From: Prorocentrum cordatum
Taxonomy: Eukaryota > Sar > Dinophyceae > Prorocentrales > Prorocentraceae
Assembly (NCBI GenBank): GCA_963575745.1
Contig: CAUYUJ010014176.1
Span: 98,501 to 162,500, forward strand
Direction of reading: 5' to 3'
DNA: 64,000 nucleotides
Part shown: positions 22,721-33,761 of the stretch, piece after piece
Layout: every line of letters starts with the position of its first letter
Numbering within the stretch: position 1 is the first letter of the stretch
Translations under genes and position numbers: made by a program
Notes under the pieces: generated by a model
The model's input: the letters and a program-made list of their open reading frames with translations, nothing else
Told to the model about the DNA's origin: nothing
Databases searched by the model: none

Positions 22721-23690
22721 AATGCCGGCCGCCGTAGGGGGCGGAGTCGCAGCAATCGAGCGCGCCCAGATGGAGGTCGCCAGGTTCACCGACGTCCAGA
22801 AGGCAAGGGCGGCGCGGTCATCCGCGATGCCGCGTCTACGGGGTGCCTGTGGCCAGCGTGGCGGCGAGCCGCGCTGGGCGCCCCGCTGGCGTCGCCACGG
22901 GGCGCCCGATGGGGGGCGGCGAGGCGCCTGGCGCGGAGTTGCGCGGCCAGCAGGGCTATGGGGGGGCAGCTCGTCGAGGGTTTCGAGGGGGGCGACGAAA
23001 TTGCGTGGCTGGCGGCCATCGGCGCGGCTGGCGACGAGGGGGGCCCGCTCGGGTCGTCGAGCGGGGAGGGGGGGTCGCCGGCTGGCGAGGCGGACCGCTG
23101 TTCAGCATCTTGTTCGTGGGCGGCTCCGCTCCGGGGCCGCAGCGGGGGGGGGGTGCGAGCGCGGACTTCGGCGAGCCCGCGATCGGCGGCGTCGGCGAGA
23201 CCTCGGGCGGACTTCGAGGCGACGGTGGGCGAGGCGCGGCGGCAGCGACGGCGGTCCTTGCGGGGGCGGCCACGGCGCTGGCTGCGGCGAGTGTCGAGGG
23301 CGACGGCGGAGCCAGCGTGGTGGGCGGGGGGGCGGGCGACGCCGCGCGGGGCATGAGGCGTCGCTGTCGCCGACGCCACCGTCCGCGGGGCCTGGTGGAA
23401 CCGCCCCGTGCACGAGTCGCGCAGCGCAGGATGCGGCAGGCAGGTGGCGCAGCTTTCTGCTCCGCGCGCGGCGCCTTCGCGTTCAGAGTCAGGATGCCCG
23501 GGCTCGTCGCGGCGTGCCGTGAAGGTCCTCGTGGGGCCGAGCAGAGGCGGTGATGGACCGCCTCGGGCGGGGCAAGCGCCCGACCAGCGACGGGCGCCTC
23601 GGCGCGCCCAAGCCTTTGGCGCGCGCGAGGGGGCGCGGGCGCAGCCGATCGCCGCCCGCGTCAGACTTCGCGAGGAGATTTCGCCCTCTC
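22721..23690. other. Very GC-rich spacer after the RT remnant
   Basis: Dense GCG/GGC sequence with open frames on both strands and no recognisable motif. It may be the decayed 3' part of the preceding element. Confidence 0.4.
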
Positions 23691-23729
23691 TCTCTCTATC
23701 CCTCTCTCTCTCTCCTCTCTCTCTCTCTC

Positions 23730-23772
<43 letters not shown>

Positions 23773-23784
23773 TGTCTTTTTTTT

Positions 23785-23815
<31 letters not shown>

Positions 23816-23850
23816 TGTTGTTGTTGTTGTTGTTGGTGTTGTTATTTTTA
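23690..23850. repeat. Compound (CT)n (TA)n (CT)n (GTT)n microsatellite
   Basis: CT runs flank a roughly 40-bp TA run at 23735-23770, followed by TTG/TTGTTG repeats from about 23815. Confidence 0.95.
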
Positions 23851-24039
23851 GTGGTTTGTTTTTTTCCTCTCCCCGAGTTGGGGGGCAGCTGCCCCCCCCC
23901 GAGTCTGCGTTGCCAGCGGGGGGCAGGGCCTTCTCGAGTCGGCTGCGGCCCGTGGACTAGTAGTGCGTGCCTGGCTCGTGACTGGAGGGGGAGGGGGAAT
24001 GTTGGCGCGGGCGCGAGTGTTGCCGCGCTTCGTTGGGGG

Positions 24040-24040
24040 C

Positions 24041-24084
<44 letters not shown>

Positions 24085-24219
24085 CCAGTACTATCACCAA
24101 CACCATCACCATCGTCATCATCGATCGTCATTCGCATCATCATCATCATCGCCATCACAATCATCCGTATTATTAGCATCGCCGCCATCATCATCACCAT
24201 CATCATCATATGCTTCGCC

Positions 24220-24251
<32 letters not shown>

Positions 24252-24540
24252 CATCATTCACATCATCGTCATCATGATCGTCGTCATCATCCGTGTCATC
24301 ATTCTCTTTTCTCCCATCCGCACCCTCATCTTCATCCCCTTCCACATCATCATTCCCATCCTCATCCTTTTTTCCGTCCTCATAATTACCATGCCCACTA
24401 TCATCATCACCATCTTTAACATCACCATCATACGTACTTGCTATACTAATGCTCAGCAGTCTCATCATCATCATCATCATCAGCATCCTCCTCATCATCA
24501 TCATCATCAGCATCTTCGCCCGTATTCTTTTTTTCTTCAT
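24040..24540. repeat. (CAT)n microsatellite
   Basis: Pure CAT for about 45 bp, then imperfect CAT with CAC, CGT and CTT variants for about 450 bp. Poly-His, Ser and Ile frames result. Confidence 0.95.
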
Positions 24541-24858
24541 CCTTCTCCTAGCTCGTCCTCGATACTCATGGTCGTCGACGTTACCCTCTTCCCTTCTCCA
24601 TCCTCCTTTTCTCATCTTCCTGCCCTCTTCCCCTTCTCCTCTCATCATTATATTATCCGTCCTCTCCCTGCCCTTTCCGTCCTCCATCCTCCATCCTGCC
24701 TCCCCCCTTCAGCCCTCCCGCTCTCGTCGCGGTTACCTCCCTGCACCCTGCTCCTCCCCTTCCCTCCCTCATCTCTCCTACTTCTCCCCCTGCGCTTTTG
24801 CTGCTGCCCCTGCCGCCACCGCGGCTCCCCCTCCCGCCCCTCCTGCCTGCGACCGCAG

Positions 24859-24981
24859 GCGGTCGAACAGGAGAAGAAGCGGAGGAAAACCGAAAAGGCG
24901 AAATTGTCCATAGACGACGAGCGGAACCGCAAGTACAACTCTTTCGGCAGCGACGGGCAATCCACAGACGTCACCGCCGAG
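24859..24981 (+). CDS. SLU7: Pre-mRNA-splicing factor SLU7, penultimate exon
   Basis: This exon encodes 41 residues ending in the conserved C-terminal region of SLU7, a nuclear second-step splicing factor that helps choose the 3' splice site. The peptide includes EKAKLSIDDERNRKYNSFG and STDVTAE. It matches the family pattern IDERKR-YNS followed by an acidic VT/PTEEE segment. The acceptor is a long pyrimidine-rich stretch ending GACCGCAG, and the exon begins with G. I place the donor at GCCGAG|GATCGG because joining there continues in phase 0 into the exon at 28302 and restores the family's EEEMEAYR block. GA donors are known in dinoflagellates. If unspliced, the frame stops 24 bases later. 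The zinc knuckle and central domain are not found in the window. Confidence 0.85.
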
Positions 24982-25559
24982 GATCGGAAGTTTCTGTTAT
25001 TTTGATTCAACTTCGTCGGAGGTTCTCGTCGAGCAGGCCCAAGAAGAAGGTAGGCCGACGATCCAGGGCGTTCCGGAACGCTGTCAGGGCGCTGCGGACA
25101 GCGGCACCGTAATGGGTATTCACCAACTGGTATTTTCGAGCCCCGCCGAACGTCGCCTTCTCGGGACCTGCTTTGGGCACCGCGTTGGGAAGGGTTGCTC
25201 GCGTTCGCCGGGTCGCTGGCCAGTGTGCCCGTTGGTGGAGTCCTTGTCAGAGGGGCGCTGGTACGGGAGACGCCCTGGAGCGGCCGCGGCGCCCGACGCG
25301 TCCTCCAAGCCCGCCCGCTCTCTTCCCGCCGCCGTTTTACTTCGGAGCGTGTCCACCACCACCAGGCCCGCGCGGGCCCGTCTCTGGAGGCCCAGATCCC
25401 AGGAGGGGAGAAAACACAGACACAATCAATCGTCAATTCCCCAAAACAAGTAGGAAAGTATGGAACGTGAGAGGGGAGACGAAACTCCCCCAAGTATGCA
25501 AAATATGGGGAATCCTTGGATTTGTATGTATTTATTCTCTTGCACAGAGTGTCTAGAGC

Positions 25560-26430
25560 TCCGACTACTTTTTTCCGCGTCGCACCGCACCCCCTTCTGC
25601 CCCGCCCCCCTCCTGCCCCCCCCCCGCGTTCCCCCAAGTGGAACCTCCGCCCACTGCCCCCTCCGCCCCGACAGTCTTGTTCCGCGTCGCGCCGCACCCT
25701 TTCCTGCCCCGTCCCCCTCGTGCCCCCCCCCAGCGTTCCCCCAGTGGCCCAGTGGAACTTCCGCCCACTGCCCCCTCCGCCCCGACAGTTTTATTCCGCG
25801 TCGCACCGCACCCGCCAGCCCTCCCCGCCTCACCCCATCCTTCCCCAGCTCACCCCCTGCCCGCCCTGCCCCCCTCCTACCCCTCCCCAGCGTGCCCCAG
25901 CGGCCCAGTGGAACCTCCGCCCAGTGCCCCCTCCGCCCCGGCCGCTTTATTCAGCGTCGCACCGCGCCCGCCCTCCCTTCCAGCCCCCCTCCCACGTCTC
26001 CCCAGCCCCGCCCTATTTTGCGTCGCGCCGCACCCGCCCCCCTCTCCCCGCCCCCTCCACCCCTCCCCAGCCCCAGCGGTCCACTCGAACTTCCGCCCAC
26101 TGCCACCTCCGCCCCGACCACTTTATTCCGCGTGGCACCGCACCCCCCCTCCTCCCCCCAGCGTTCCCCAGAGGCCCAGTGGAACCCCGCCCAATGCCCT
26201 CTCCGTCCCGACCACTTTTTTCCGCGTCGCACCGCGCCCCCTCTCTTCCTTTCCCCAGCGTTCTACAGAGACCCAGTGGAACCTCCGCCCAGTGATTCCG
26301 CGTCGCGCGCACGCCCCCCTCCCCGCCACCCTCCCGACCCTCTCCAGCGTGCCCCACCAGCCCAGTGGAACCTCCGCCCAGTGCCCCTTCCGCCCCGGCC
26401 ACTTTTTTCCGCGTCGCACCGCGCCCGTTG
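25560..26430 (+). repeat. Satellite of about 80-155-bp units
   Basis: CCGCGTCGCACCGC-type landmarks occur at about 25577, 25685, 25797, 25953, 26024, 26128, 26222, 26299 and 26408. They are joined by CAGTGGAACCTCCGCCC and TGCCCCCTCCGCCCCG. Unit length varies because C-rich spacers expand and contract. Long Pro/Ser/Ala frames on plus are artefacts. Confidence 0.85.
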
Positions 26431-26529
26431 TTTTCGTGAGGCTGAATGGCCTTATGTTGGCTCCCAGAATCAAAATTATCCTGGCGAAGGACCCAACAAT
26501 AACAATTGTTCGTAACGCGTTGTGGGTGC

Positions 26530-26745
26530 CGCTTTCGGTGGGGCTCCCCATGGGGCCACGAAACGCTGCCCTGGGTGGGGGAACCGTATGCGAACTGCGC
26601 CACTGGGGCGGGCCTTCGGTGGAGCTCCCTATGGGGCCACGAAACGCTGCCCTGGGCGGGGGAACCGCATGCGAACTGCGCCACTAGGGCCTTCGGTGGA
26701 GCTCCCTATGGGGCCACGACACGCTGCCCTGGGTCCCCGTCGTGG
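26530..26745 (+). repeat. Tandem repeat of about 80 bp, 2.7 copies
   Basis: TTCGGTGGRGCTCC recurs at 26534, 26615 and 26692. Each is followed by ATGGGGCCACGAAACGCTGC, GGGGGAACCG and TGCGAACTGCGCCACT. Confidence 0.9.
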
Positions 26746-26811
26746 TCTCTTCCCTCGCCCGAGCTTTCTATCAAGGATCAGCACTCATCCTGCACGGCTA
26801 TCGTTTTTGGA

Positions 26812-26865
26812 GGTCCGCGCGGACTTCTTGGGTCGGCGCTTGATCCCCCCCTGGCGCGGACATCT
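26812..26865 (+). repeat. Half copy of palindromic element FB4
   Basis: TTGGAGGTCCGCGCGGACTT, then CTTGGGTCGGCGCTTGATC and CCCCCC, matches one arm of FB4 at 47735-47790. The second arm is absent. Confidence 0.65.
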
Positions 26866-27654
26866 GAAAATCAAAGCTTATGTTGGGGTCAGCGATCGAG
26901 CCCGAGTGGGTGTTCATATTTTGTTGTCCAAGAGCCGTTGAGGGCGAGCTTCCTAGAACCCCGCCCGTGCCCCATCCCCACCCTTCCGTCCCCCCGACTG
27001 TCGGCGAGGGGTAGCTACACACCACGTCGTTGGGCGGGGGGACGGAAAGGGGATGGGGAGGGCTCTGCGTTCGGCGAAGGAGGATCGCCAGGAGGAGGGC
27101 CAAACAACGCCCTGTGTGCTGTGTTCCGTGTTCGTTGATGAGCGTGAGGGGGGGGGGGGCACCCCTTCGACGGGGGTTAACCTCGCCACGTCGGCGTGCT
27201 GCGCCAGGGGGCGCGGCGCCTTCGGGCGGATTTCTCCTGCGGCGGGTGTTGCTTCGAGGCTGTCGGCGGCGTCGCCTGCCGTTTGTTTCTCCTCGCTTAT
27301 TCCACTTCGCCCATGATTTGTCGGCGATTTGTCGCCGATTCCAGGTTGATGCTCCTCCCTGAGCCAGTTCTCCCTTATTGTTGCCGCTCACACCCCCATT
27401 GGCGCTTCTCGCTTCTCGCCCATTCCACTGTGCTCGCACAGAGATTGGGCCACGTTCGCAGGATGGCGACTTCTGCGCGTGTGGCGGCAGCGTGATGTCC
27501 TGTTATTTTACGCTGCGCTCGCCACCGCGTGGGAGATCGATCCTCAGAGGCTTCGGCAGTGGTGGACACGGATACATATTCGGGCCCTGGGGGGGCAACC
27601 GGGTGCATTTCCACCGCCTGACGGTGTCCCCGAAGATCGACGTCCCAGGGGGGG
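26866..27654. other. Intronic unassigned sequence with R2 block
   Basis: No exon recognised. A dispersed R2 copy lies at about 27300-27400 (TCGCCGATTCCAG, then CCTGAGCCAGTTCTCCC). Confidence 0.5.
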
Positions 27655-27950
27655 AGGCGGAGGAGGAGGATGAGGCGGAGGGCAAGGAGGACAAGGAGGA
27701 GGAGGAGGAGGAGGAGGAGGAGGAGGAGGAGGAGGAGGAGGAGGAGAAGAGGAGGAGGAGGAGGAGGAGGAGGAGGAGGAGGAGGAGGACAAGGAGGACA
27801 AGGAGGAGGAGAAAGATGAGGACCTGTGTCAATCCAAAAGTCATGAGGATGAGGAGGAGGAGGTGGAGGAGGAGGAGGAGGTTGTGGAGGAGGTTGTGGA
27901 GGAGGAGGAGGAGGAAGAGGGGGAGGAGGAGGAATAGGAGGAGGGGCGGT
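27655..27950. repeat. (GGA)n microsatellite, interrupted
   Basis: GGA runs at about 27700-27815 and 27850-27935, separated by AAAGATGAGGACCTGTGTC. All frames are open. Confidence 0.95.
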
Positions 27951-27959
27951 GGCCATGGA

Positions 27960-28023
27960 CAAGTCCCCCGTCTCGGGGGAACCAGCTCGGCCCAGAGGAG
28001 CTGGAGGCCACCTGTCTGCCCAA
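27960..28023 (+). pseudogene. Degenerate duplicate of the last SLU7 exon
   Basis: GGCCCAGAGGAGCTGGAGGC, then CACCTGTCTGCCCAACCTCA and a stop, aligns with the true exon's GGAGGAGCTGGAGGCCTACC and CGCTTGTCCAAGATG. It reads GPEELEATCLPNLS and stops, so the conserved AYR and DDPM parts are lost. It sits about 330 bp upstream of the real exon. Confidence 0.5.
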
Positions 28024-28179
28024 CCTCAGCTAGATTGCCTCCCCCCCTCCTGAGACAGTCCGTCCGTCCTCCTGCTCCTCCATTCTGCGCGTGGGTGGCG
28101 GCATTCGCGCTGTCCTGCCACATGTATCTGTGCCGCGCCGCGGTAGCCAGGCGAGGGAGCAGGCCCCTCCGTTCCCACC

Positions 28180-28290
28180 GCCCCCCTCCTCCCCCCGCTT
28201 CTCCTCCTGCTCCCCCTCCGCCCTATCCCCCTCCTCCGCCTCTTCGGCCCCCTCCTCCTCTTCCTCCTCCTCCTCCTCCTCCTCGTCCTT
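28180..28290 (+). repeat. (TCC)n-rich tract before the SLU7 acceptor
   Basis: CCT/TCC-rich sequence ends in a pure run (about 28255-28283) about 18 bases before the inferred 3' splice site. By position it serves as the polypyrimidine tract. Confidence 0.8.
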
Positions 28291-28301
28291 TCGGCCTGGA
28301 G

Positions 28302-28364
28302 GAGCTGGAGGCCTACCGCTTGTCCAAGATGCGCGGAGACGACCCCATGGCGCAGTTCATGTGA
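28302..28364 (+). CDS. SLU7: Pre-mRNA-splicing factor SLU7, last exon
   Basis: Twenty codons plus TGA read ELEAYRLSKMRGDDPMAQFM. The SLU7 family ends in EMEAYR, then a basic stretch, then DDPMA-F, so identity is strong even over this length. The exon starts after CTGGAG| with G (AG|G), in phase with the exon ending at 24981. The stop coincides with the normal end of SLU7 proteins. Promoter and first exons are not visible. If the Ser/Asp-rich candidate at 8982 also belongs, the gene would span more than 19 kb. Confidence 0.88.
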   Translation, partial: ELEAYRLSKMRGDDPMAQFM

Positions 28365-29040
28365 GGCGCGTGAGTCCGTGCGGACGCGCCCGCGCGGTGA
28401 GCTCCGCGCGCGGCCGACGTGGACGTCCGCGCCCAGCGGTCTGCTCCAGCCTCCCTTCTCCCTCCTCCTCCAGTCAAGTTGAGGAGGGAGAAGGGAGGCA
28501 TGAGGAAGATGAGGAGGAGGAGGAGGGGGAGGAGGGGGGGGAGGAGGAGGGTGGGCTGGAGACCGTACAAAGGCCTGGGCCGGAGGCCGTGGGAGGGCCA
28601 GGCAATCCTCCTCCTTCGTCGTCACTTCCCTGCTTTTTCTCTTCCTCCTCCTCGCACCTCCTCGCTCCTTGTCTTTCTCCAGCTCTTCCTCTTCCTCCTT
28701 CTCTTCCTCCCTGTCCTGCTTGTGGCGCCTCGTGTCAAGCCAGGACGCCACTAAAAACTGAGCCACGTTCGCTTTTTCACGTCAGAGGACCAATGCGCAT
28801 TGTAATCCACATGGTTCCTCATTACATTTGTTTTCAGGTTTTTTTGGATCTACGCGCGCTCGGGTGCATCGACCCCCAATCGTCCACTCATCGCCGATAG
28901 GGTCGACTCGATGGCCCAGCCACGCTCAGGACCGTGAAGATTCGCTATCGGGAGCCTATCGCCGATCTGTCGGCGATGTCAGAATCAAGGGGCCGAACGG
29001 TCATTCACTGTCCCTGGGCGCGTGGCTGAAGTGAGGTTCT
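28365..29040. other. Region downstream of SLU7
   Basis: GGA/CCT-rich stretches (about 28460-28560 and 28600-28720), then a dispersed R2 copy at about 28865-29000 (CTCATCGCCGATAGGGTCG, CCTATCGCCGATCTGTCGGC). No gene recognised. The SLU7 3' UTR must lie at the start. Confidence 0.6.
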
Positions 29041-29080
29041 GCGGTGCGGATTGTTGTTGTTGTTGTTGGTGTTGTTGTTG

Positions 29081-29112
<32 letters not shown>

Positions 29113-30405
29113 GGTGTTGGTGTTGTTGCTGTTGTTGTTGCTGTTGCTGCTGTTGATGTTGTTGTTGTTGCTGCTGCTGCGGCGGCTGCTGCTGCTGTTG
29201 TTGTTGTTGCTGCTGCTGTTGTTATTGGTGCTGTTGGCGTTGTTGTTAGTGTTGCTATTGTTGAATATTATTCCTTCTAAAGAATTATTATTGTTGGGAC
29301 CCCTGGTGCGCGACCTCTGCGCCGCGCCTAGGCCGCAGCTACATTTTCATCATTTTTTCGCGAAAGCTTCAGAAAAGTGGATTGTGTCCGGATCCGGTTG
29401 TTTTGTTGACCCCGTTTTCCCTTGCAAAAAACAATAGAAAATGAAAATTCTTGTTCTTACTTGATCAAATTGCAAGAATCCCTTGCAAAAAATAAGGTAA
29501 AGTGGACATTCGTGCGCGCAAGACGAAATCCTTCCAAAACCTTAGGTTTCGTAACGATTTTAACATAAAAACATCAAAAACCCAATGGTTTTTTAAGAAA
29601 AAATTGTCAAAATGTCCTTCCGCGCGCGCTGTCCGAATCCCACAAAACCAATGGTTTTTCAACATTTATGTTACATGAGCTCGCGCGAGCTACTTTTTCT
29701 TGTTCTAACATAATCAAATTTCAATAATCCCTTGCAAAAAATAAGGTAAAGTGGACATTCGCGCGCGCAAGACGAAATCCTTCCAGAACCTTAGGTTTCG
29801 TAACGATTTCAACATAAAAACATCAAAAACCCACTGGTTTTTCAAAAAAAAATGTCCAAATTTCATTCCGCGCGCGCTGTCCGACTCTGGTTTTTCAACA
29901 TTTATGTTACATGAGCTCGCGCGAGCTACTTTTTCTTGTTCTAACATAATCAAATTTCAATACTCCCTTGCAAAAAAAAAGTAAAGTGGACATTCGCGCG
30001 CGCAAGACCAACAAAAAACACGACGATCTCAGGAACTTGCCCCAAAAATGTGACCAACTCCGCTCTCTCTGTCTCTCTCTCTGTCTGCTCTCTGTCTCTC
30101 TCTCTGTCTGTCTGTGTCATGTATTGTATGTCACAATTGCAGGATGCTGGGCACACGCGCGCCCCGAATAAGTGACCAAGTTCTGTGGGTGTGTACCCCA
30201 CGCCAGTGTAGTAGCCACGGTCGTCCGCACGCCACGAAGTGAAGTGTCCCAACGTCATAGGGCGGGAAGCTGGGTTTGGGTGGTCGCGAAGAGTCGTTTG
30301 GATATTTGGTAGAGCTTGAACTGCCCCCCCACGAAGTGGGGGTATTGTCTCGCGTCGCATGAAAACCCTGGCACTGGTGAGAACACTGAGCGTTCGGGTA
30401 AAATG

Positions 30406-30453
<48 letters not shown>

Positions 30454-30517
30454 GATGCTGTTGTTGTTGTTGTTGCTGTTGGTGTTGTTGTTGTGGTTGT
30501 TGTTAATTTCTGTGCTA

Positions 30518-30591
<74 letters not shown>

Positions 30592-31610
30592 GAACATTAT
30601 TAATTCTAAAGAATAATTATTGTTGGGGCCCCTGGTGCGCGCCCCCCCCGCCGCGCCTAGGCCGCAGCCACATTTTCATCATTTTCGTGAGGAAGTCTCA
30701 GGCAAAACGGGGTATACCAGATCCGGTTGTGTTGTTACGATCGGTTTTCCCTTGCAAAAAATAAGGCAAAGTGGACATTTCTTGTTCTAACATGACCAAA
30801 CTTCAAGAATCCCTTGCAAAAAATGACACGAAGTGCACATTCGCGCGCGCAAGACGAAATCCTTCCAAAACCTTAGTCTTCGTAGCGATTTTCACATAAA
30901 AACATGAAAAACCCAATGGTTTTTCAAAAAAAGGGTTTCAAAAATTCACCCCGCGCGCTCTTGCGGATTTCTTAGGAAACCCAATACTTTTTCAACATTT
31001 CTGTCAAACGGGCTCTTGCGAGCAACTTTTTCACGTGCTTCGAACTTCTGCAACAAAGGTTGCGCGCCTGCCAGGGCCATCATCCCTGTCAAATAATACC
31101 ATATGGGACACATTCGTTTTTTCTTCGCGCGCGCACGCCGAAATCTTCAAAAATCATTGGGTTTCTTAGGAATTTTAGCACCGCGCAACATAAAATCATA
31201 CGAATCGCACCGTAGGTTCTCGAAAAACATCTGTACGAATTTTCAAAATTTCTACCCGCGCGCGCTGTCCGAATCCTTAAAAACCAATGGTTTTTCAACA
31301 TTTATGTTATAGAGCTCGCGCGAGCTGTTTTCGCAAGCTCTTTCAACGGCGTTCGCGCGCCTGCCAGGGGCCACAATCCGCCAGTGTAGTAGCCACGCGC
31401 CAGTGTAGTAGCCACGGTCGTCCGCAGGCCACGAAGTGAAGTGTCCGAACGTCATAGGGCGGGAAGCTGGGTGTGGGTGGTGGCGAAGAGTCGTTTGGAA
31501 ACTTGGTAGAGCTTGAACCGGCCCCCCCACAAAGTGGGGGTATTGCCCGCCTCCTATGAAAACCCTGGCGCTGGTGAGAACGGAGTGTCCCCAGTCTTAA
31601 ATGATTGTGG

Positions 31611-31642
<32 letters not shown>

Positions 31643-31696
31643 GGTGTTATTATTACTATTATTTTTATTATTCTTATTCTTATTATTATTATTGTT

Positions 31697-31735
<39 letters not shown>

Positions 31736-32495
31736 GAACATTATTACTTCTAAAGAATAATTATTGTTGGGGCCCCTGGTGCACGACCCCCCCGCCGCGC
31801 CTAGGCCGCAGCCACATTTTCATCATTTTCGTGAGGACGTCTCAGGCAAAACGGGTTGGTCCGGATCCGGTTGTTTTGTTACGGCCCGCTTTCCTTGCAA
31901 AAAACAAGCTAAAGTTGACATTTCTTATTCTAACATACCAAACTTCAAGAATCCCTTGCCAAAAATAAGGTAAAGTGGACATTCGCGCGCGCAAGACGAA
32001 ATCCTTCCAAAACCTTAGTTTTCGTAGCGATTTTAACATAAAAACATCAAAAAACCAATGGTTTTAAAAAAAAAATGTCAAAATTTCATCCCGCGCGCTC
32101 TTGCGGATTCGTAGGAAACCCCCAACACTTTTTAAACATTTCTGTCAAACGGGCTTTTGCGAGCAACTTTTTCGAACTTCTGCAACAACGGTTGCGCACC
32201 TGCCAGGGCCATCATCCCTGTCAAATAATACCATGCGGGACACATTCGTTTTTTCTTCGCGCGCGCACGCCGTCGTCGTCGGCCGCGGGGCCCTGAATAG
32301 TAGCCACGGTCGTCCGCATGCCACGAAGTGAAGTGTCCGAACGTCATAGGGCGGGAAGCTGGGTGTGGGTGGTGGCGAAGAGTCGTTTGGAAATTTGGTA
32401 GAGCTTGAACCGGCCCCCCCACAAAGTGGGGGTATTGCCCGCCTCCTATGAAAACCCTGGCACTGGTGAGAACGGAGTGTCCCCACGTGCTAGTA

Positions 32496-32561
<66 letters not shown>

Positions 32562-32565
32562 AATA
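29040..32565 (+). repeat. Tandem long repeat, three units each led by (GTT)n
   Basis: Units begin at about 29050, 30404 and 31608, and a fourth begins with the GTT run at 32496. Order in each: (GTT)n; TTCTAAAGAATAATTATTG; GGGGCCCCTGGTGC; CCTAGGCCGCAGC; one to three CCCTTGCAAAAAATAAGG blocks with GCGCGCAAGACGAAATCC; AACATAAAAACATCAAAAAC; CCACGGTCGTCCGCA; ACGTCATAGGGCGGGAAGC; a CCCCCAC/GTGGGGG hairpin; and CCTGGCACTGGTGAGAAC. No frame is conserved between units, so they are not genes. Confidence 0.9.
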
Positions 32566-32691
32566 GCGCCCTTGCGTTTGCATGTCCTGCAATTTATTCA
32601 AGCGCCGCGCTCCTGGCACCCAGGCACCCAGGAGTCGCGCTCACGCTTAGGACTCTGTCACAGATAACATAGGAATCGGGATCTCGCTGCC

Positions 32692-33190
32692 CCTCGTGGC
32701 CCCGTTGCAGCCCTTCGTGGCCCCCTCGCTTTGTTTCGTGGCCCCGTTGCAGCCTTTCGCCTCCTCGCTGCCCTTCGTGGCCCCGTTGCAGCCCCTCGTG
32801 GCCTCCTCGCCGCACTTCGTGGCCCCGTTGCAGTCCTTCGTGGCCCCCTCGCTTTGTTTCGTGGCCCCGTTGCAGCGCTTCGTGGCCCCCTCGCTGCCCT
32901 TCGTGGCCCCGTCGCAGCCCTTCGTGGCCCCGTTGCAGCCCTTCGTGGCCCCCTCGCTTTGTTTCGTGGCCCCGTTGCATCCCTTCGTGGCCCCCTCGCT
33001 GCCCTTCGTGGCCCCATATATGTATGCCCTTCGTGGCCCCCGCTCGTTCGCGCCCGTGGTGGCCCTATATGCATCTGTCCTACGTGGCCCAGTTGCTACC
33101 CTCAGTGGGCCCATCGTTGCCTTCTGTGGCCCCGCATTATCTGCCCTTCGTGGCCCCCGCTCGTTCGCGCTCTTCATGGCCCCATAAGCA
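32692..33190 (+). repeat. 21-bp tandem array
   Basis: Units of CTTCGTGGCCCCGTTGCAGC and variants repeat about 20 times, decaying after about 33015. Because 21 is a multiple of 3, every frame gives a clean 7-residue repeat: PFVAPLQ or LRGPVAA on plus and GATKGCN on minus. No start context or flanking domain supports expression. Confidence 0.92.
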
Positions 33191-33276
33191 TTACCTTCGT
33201 CTCCCCGCTGTTGCCCTTCGTGGCCTACTTCGTGTCCTTGTGGCCGGCCCTGCTGTCGTTCTCTTTCGCTCTCGCT

Positions 33277-33294
33277 TTCGCTCGTCGTCGTCGC

Positions 33295-33328
<34 letters not shown>

Positions 33329-33340
33329 GTCGTGGTCGGT
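33277..33340. repeat. (CGT)n microsatellite
   Basis: About 60 bp of CGTCGT with two GCCGTC interruptions. Confidence 0.95.
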
Positions 33341-33479
33341 CCCCTGTCCGTCCCTCTTGGGGTCGGGTCCACGGTCCGCGGCCGCCCCGCCGATCAGCGC
33401 TGCCGCTGGCCATGCCGACGGTCCGCGGCCGCCCCGCCGCTTGCCAGGGCCCGGCCTGCATTGAAGAAAGGCCTACCCC

Positions 33480-33711
33480 CCAAAAGGGGTTCGATCGAAG
33501 ACGAAGGGGACGGGTATCGAGGTTTTGGGAAATAGGCGTTATGGGACACTCGAGCAGATAAGGGCGAGCAGTCTTATAATGATTGTTGTTGTTGTTTTTG
33601 TTGTTGTTGTTGTTGGTGTTGGTGTTGGTGTTGTTGCTGTTGTTGTTGCTGTTGCTGCTGTTGCTGTTGTTGTTGCTGCTGCTGCGGCTGCTGCTGCTGT
33701 TGTGGTTGTCG

Positions 33712-33761
<50 letters not shown>

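Larger units (their letters stand above)
24982..28301 (+). other. Inferred SLU7 intron, 3.3 kb, GA-AG
   Basis: The intron is bounded by GATCGG and CTGGAG|G. It holds a satellite of about 100 bp, an 80-bp repeat, a half copy of FB4, an R2 block, a 280-bp GGA tract, a degenerate copy of the last exon and, just before the acceptor, a CCT-rich tract. It is defined by protein homology on both sides, with no transcript evidence. Confidence 0.7.
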
